Below are positions 63,377 to 64,000 of a DNA stretch of 64,000 bases, piece after piece. The notes below the pieces were generated by a model. The model searched no databases and was not told the DNA's origin. It was given only the letters and a program-made list of their open reading frames with translations. The position numbers were made by a program, and so were the translations under genes. This stretch comes from Macrocybe gigantea. Lineage: Eukaryota > Basidiomycota > Agaricomycetes > Agaricales > Callistosporiaceae. The DNA lies in assembly GCA_011319805.1 (NCBI GenBank), contig SJRY01000071.1, positions 1 to 64,000 on the forward strand. Direction: 5' to 3'. How positions within the stretch are numbered: the first letter of the stretch is position 1; each line of letters starts with the position of its first letter.

Positions 63377-64000
63377 ATGTCCCTCGCTGAAGCTTCAGAT
63401 GCTCGCAAAGCCCGTTTACTAGCCCTCCGTAAACGCAAGAATGGAGAAGTTTCGGCTGACGAGTACGTCCATTCTATCCTCCTTCCTCTTGCATTCGATT
63501 GCTTAACAGCAACATAGTGAATCAGTCATTAAAAACCGAAACTTTGACCCAGAGTCTAGAACCATTCGAAAGCACAACCGGATTGACGATGAGGCCATGC
63601 AAGATACCGTGGAAAAGAACGTGGAAGGGCTAGCGGAGAAAATCATCTCAGAAGACGAGCAGCGACGGGCTCAGGAGCTGGTGAATATCTCTTCTCTCAC
63701 TCGCTTCCGAGATACTGGACCAACATTCTCGTCCTCAGGATGTCTTTAATATCGCACCGAAGCGACCAAACTGGGACTTGAAGCGCGAAATGGAGCAAAA
63801 GGTCGCGAAATTGGAAAGAAAAACTCAGGAGGCTATTCATACACTCATCCGTGAGTCTAATCCAACCTTTCTTGGCAACATGCCCTGATAAATTCTGCAG
63901 GGCAGCGGCTCGCCGCGCAGAAAGGACAATCGGATGACATTGTCGGCGCCATGAGAGCACAAGAAAAGCAAACTGCGAATGAAGACCTATCCGACGAGGA
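63377..64000 (+). CDS. CWF18: Spliceosome-associated protein CWF18 (CCDC12 family), 3' end cut
   Basis: Small coiled-coil protein of the Prp19/NineTeen-associated spliceosome. It starts MSLAEASDARKARLLALRKR. Family core: SVIKNRNFDPESRTIRKHNR, then AMQDTVEKNVEGLAEKIISE, an intron, DVFNIAPKRPNWDLKREMEQ, KVAKLERKTQEAIHTLI, and after another intron QRLAAQKGQSDDIVGAMRAQ. The reading frame is still open at the window end in an acidic stretch (EDLSDEE), so only the last residues are likely missing. Confidence 0.9.

Overview
This window looks like nuclear DNA of an agaricomycete-type basidiomycete. Every gene is broken by many short introns (mostly 45-70 nt) with GT..AG ends, plus a noticeable minority with GC..AG ends. 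Exons are often under 150 nt, intergenic gaps are short, and the content is eukaryotic housekeeping (PI4-kinase, TRAPP, meiotic HORMA protein, m6A reader, GPI anchoring, fused tryptophan synthase). I cannot name the genus. I built gene models by joining exons in frame across plausible splice sites and comparing them with remembered family sequences; no search was run.

Layout. 1-6654 (-): phosphatidylinositol 4-kinase STT4, cut at its 3' end by the window edge. 7472-7704 (+): possible 60-residue small gene. 7904-9314 (-): glutaminyl cyclase-like M28 enzyme, divergent from the TRAPP subunit TRS23 (9433-10000). 10241-13612 (+): meiotic axis protein HOP1. 14051-17401 (+): DOA1/PLAA. 17623-18418 (+): histidine phosphatase. 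18530-20765 (+): vacuolar Ca2+/H+ exchanger. About 21143-23454 (+): RAP1-like BRCT-Myb protein. 23745-24928 (-): GTR1. 25076-25752 (-): lumazine synthase RIB4, divergent from SRP40 (25880-27369). 27724-29038 (+): alpha/beta hydrolase. 29039-30075: no recognised gene.

30076-32065 (-): tRNA(Ile)-lysidine synthase homologue. 32649-35405 (-): YTH RNA-binding protein, divergent from an EF-hand external NADH dehydrogenase (35752-38424). 38612-40679 (-): GPI10, divergent from an ADGF-type adenosine deaminase (40777-42980). 43288-44717 (+): triple-KH protein. 44982-46238 (+): BRX1. 46622-48312 (+): alpha-arrestin. 48545-50383 (+): monopolin-like PCS1/CSM1. 50491-53132 (-): asparaginase with ankyrin repeats, divergent from TRP5 (53321-55982). 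56333-57941 (-): LTR plus gag of a Gypsy-like retroelement without pol. 58622-60098 (+): eIF2B beta GCD7. 60163-63219 (-): GUF1, divergent from CWF18 (63377 to the window end).

The genes do not form one pathway or a biosynthetic cluster. The main oddities are: (i) single- or double-base losses in homopolymers, at least seven of them in otherwise conserved genes, which look like assembly errors and will mislead automated annotation; (ii) six GC-AG introns; (iii) a RAP1-like gene with shelterin-type BRCT and Myb modules; (iv) an orphan LTR-gag fragment. I found no convincing new biological system.
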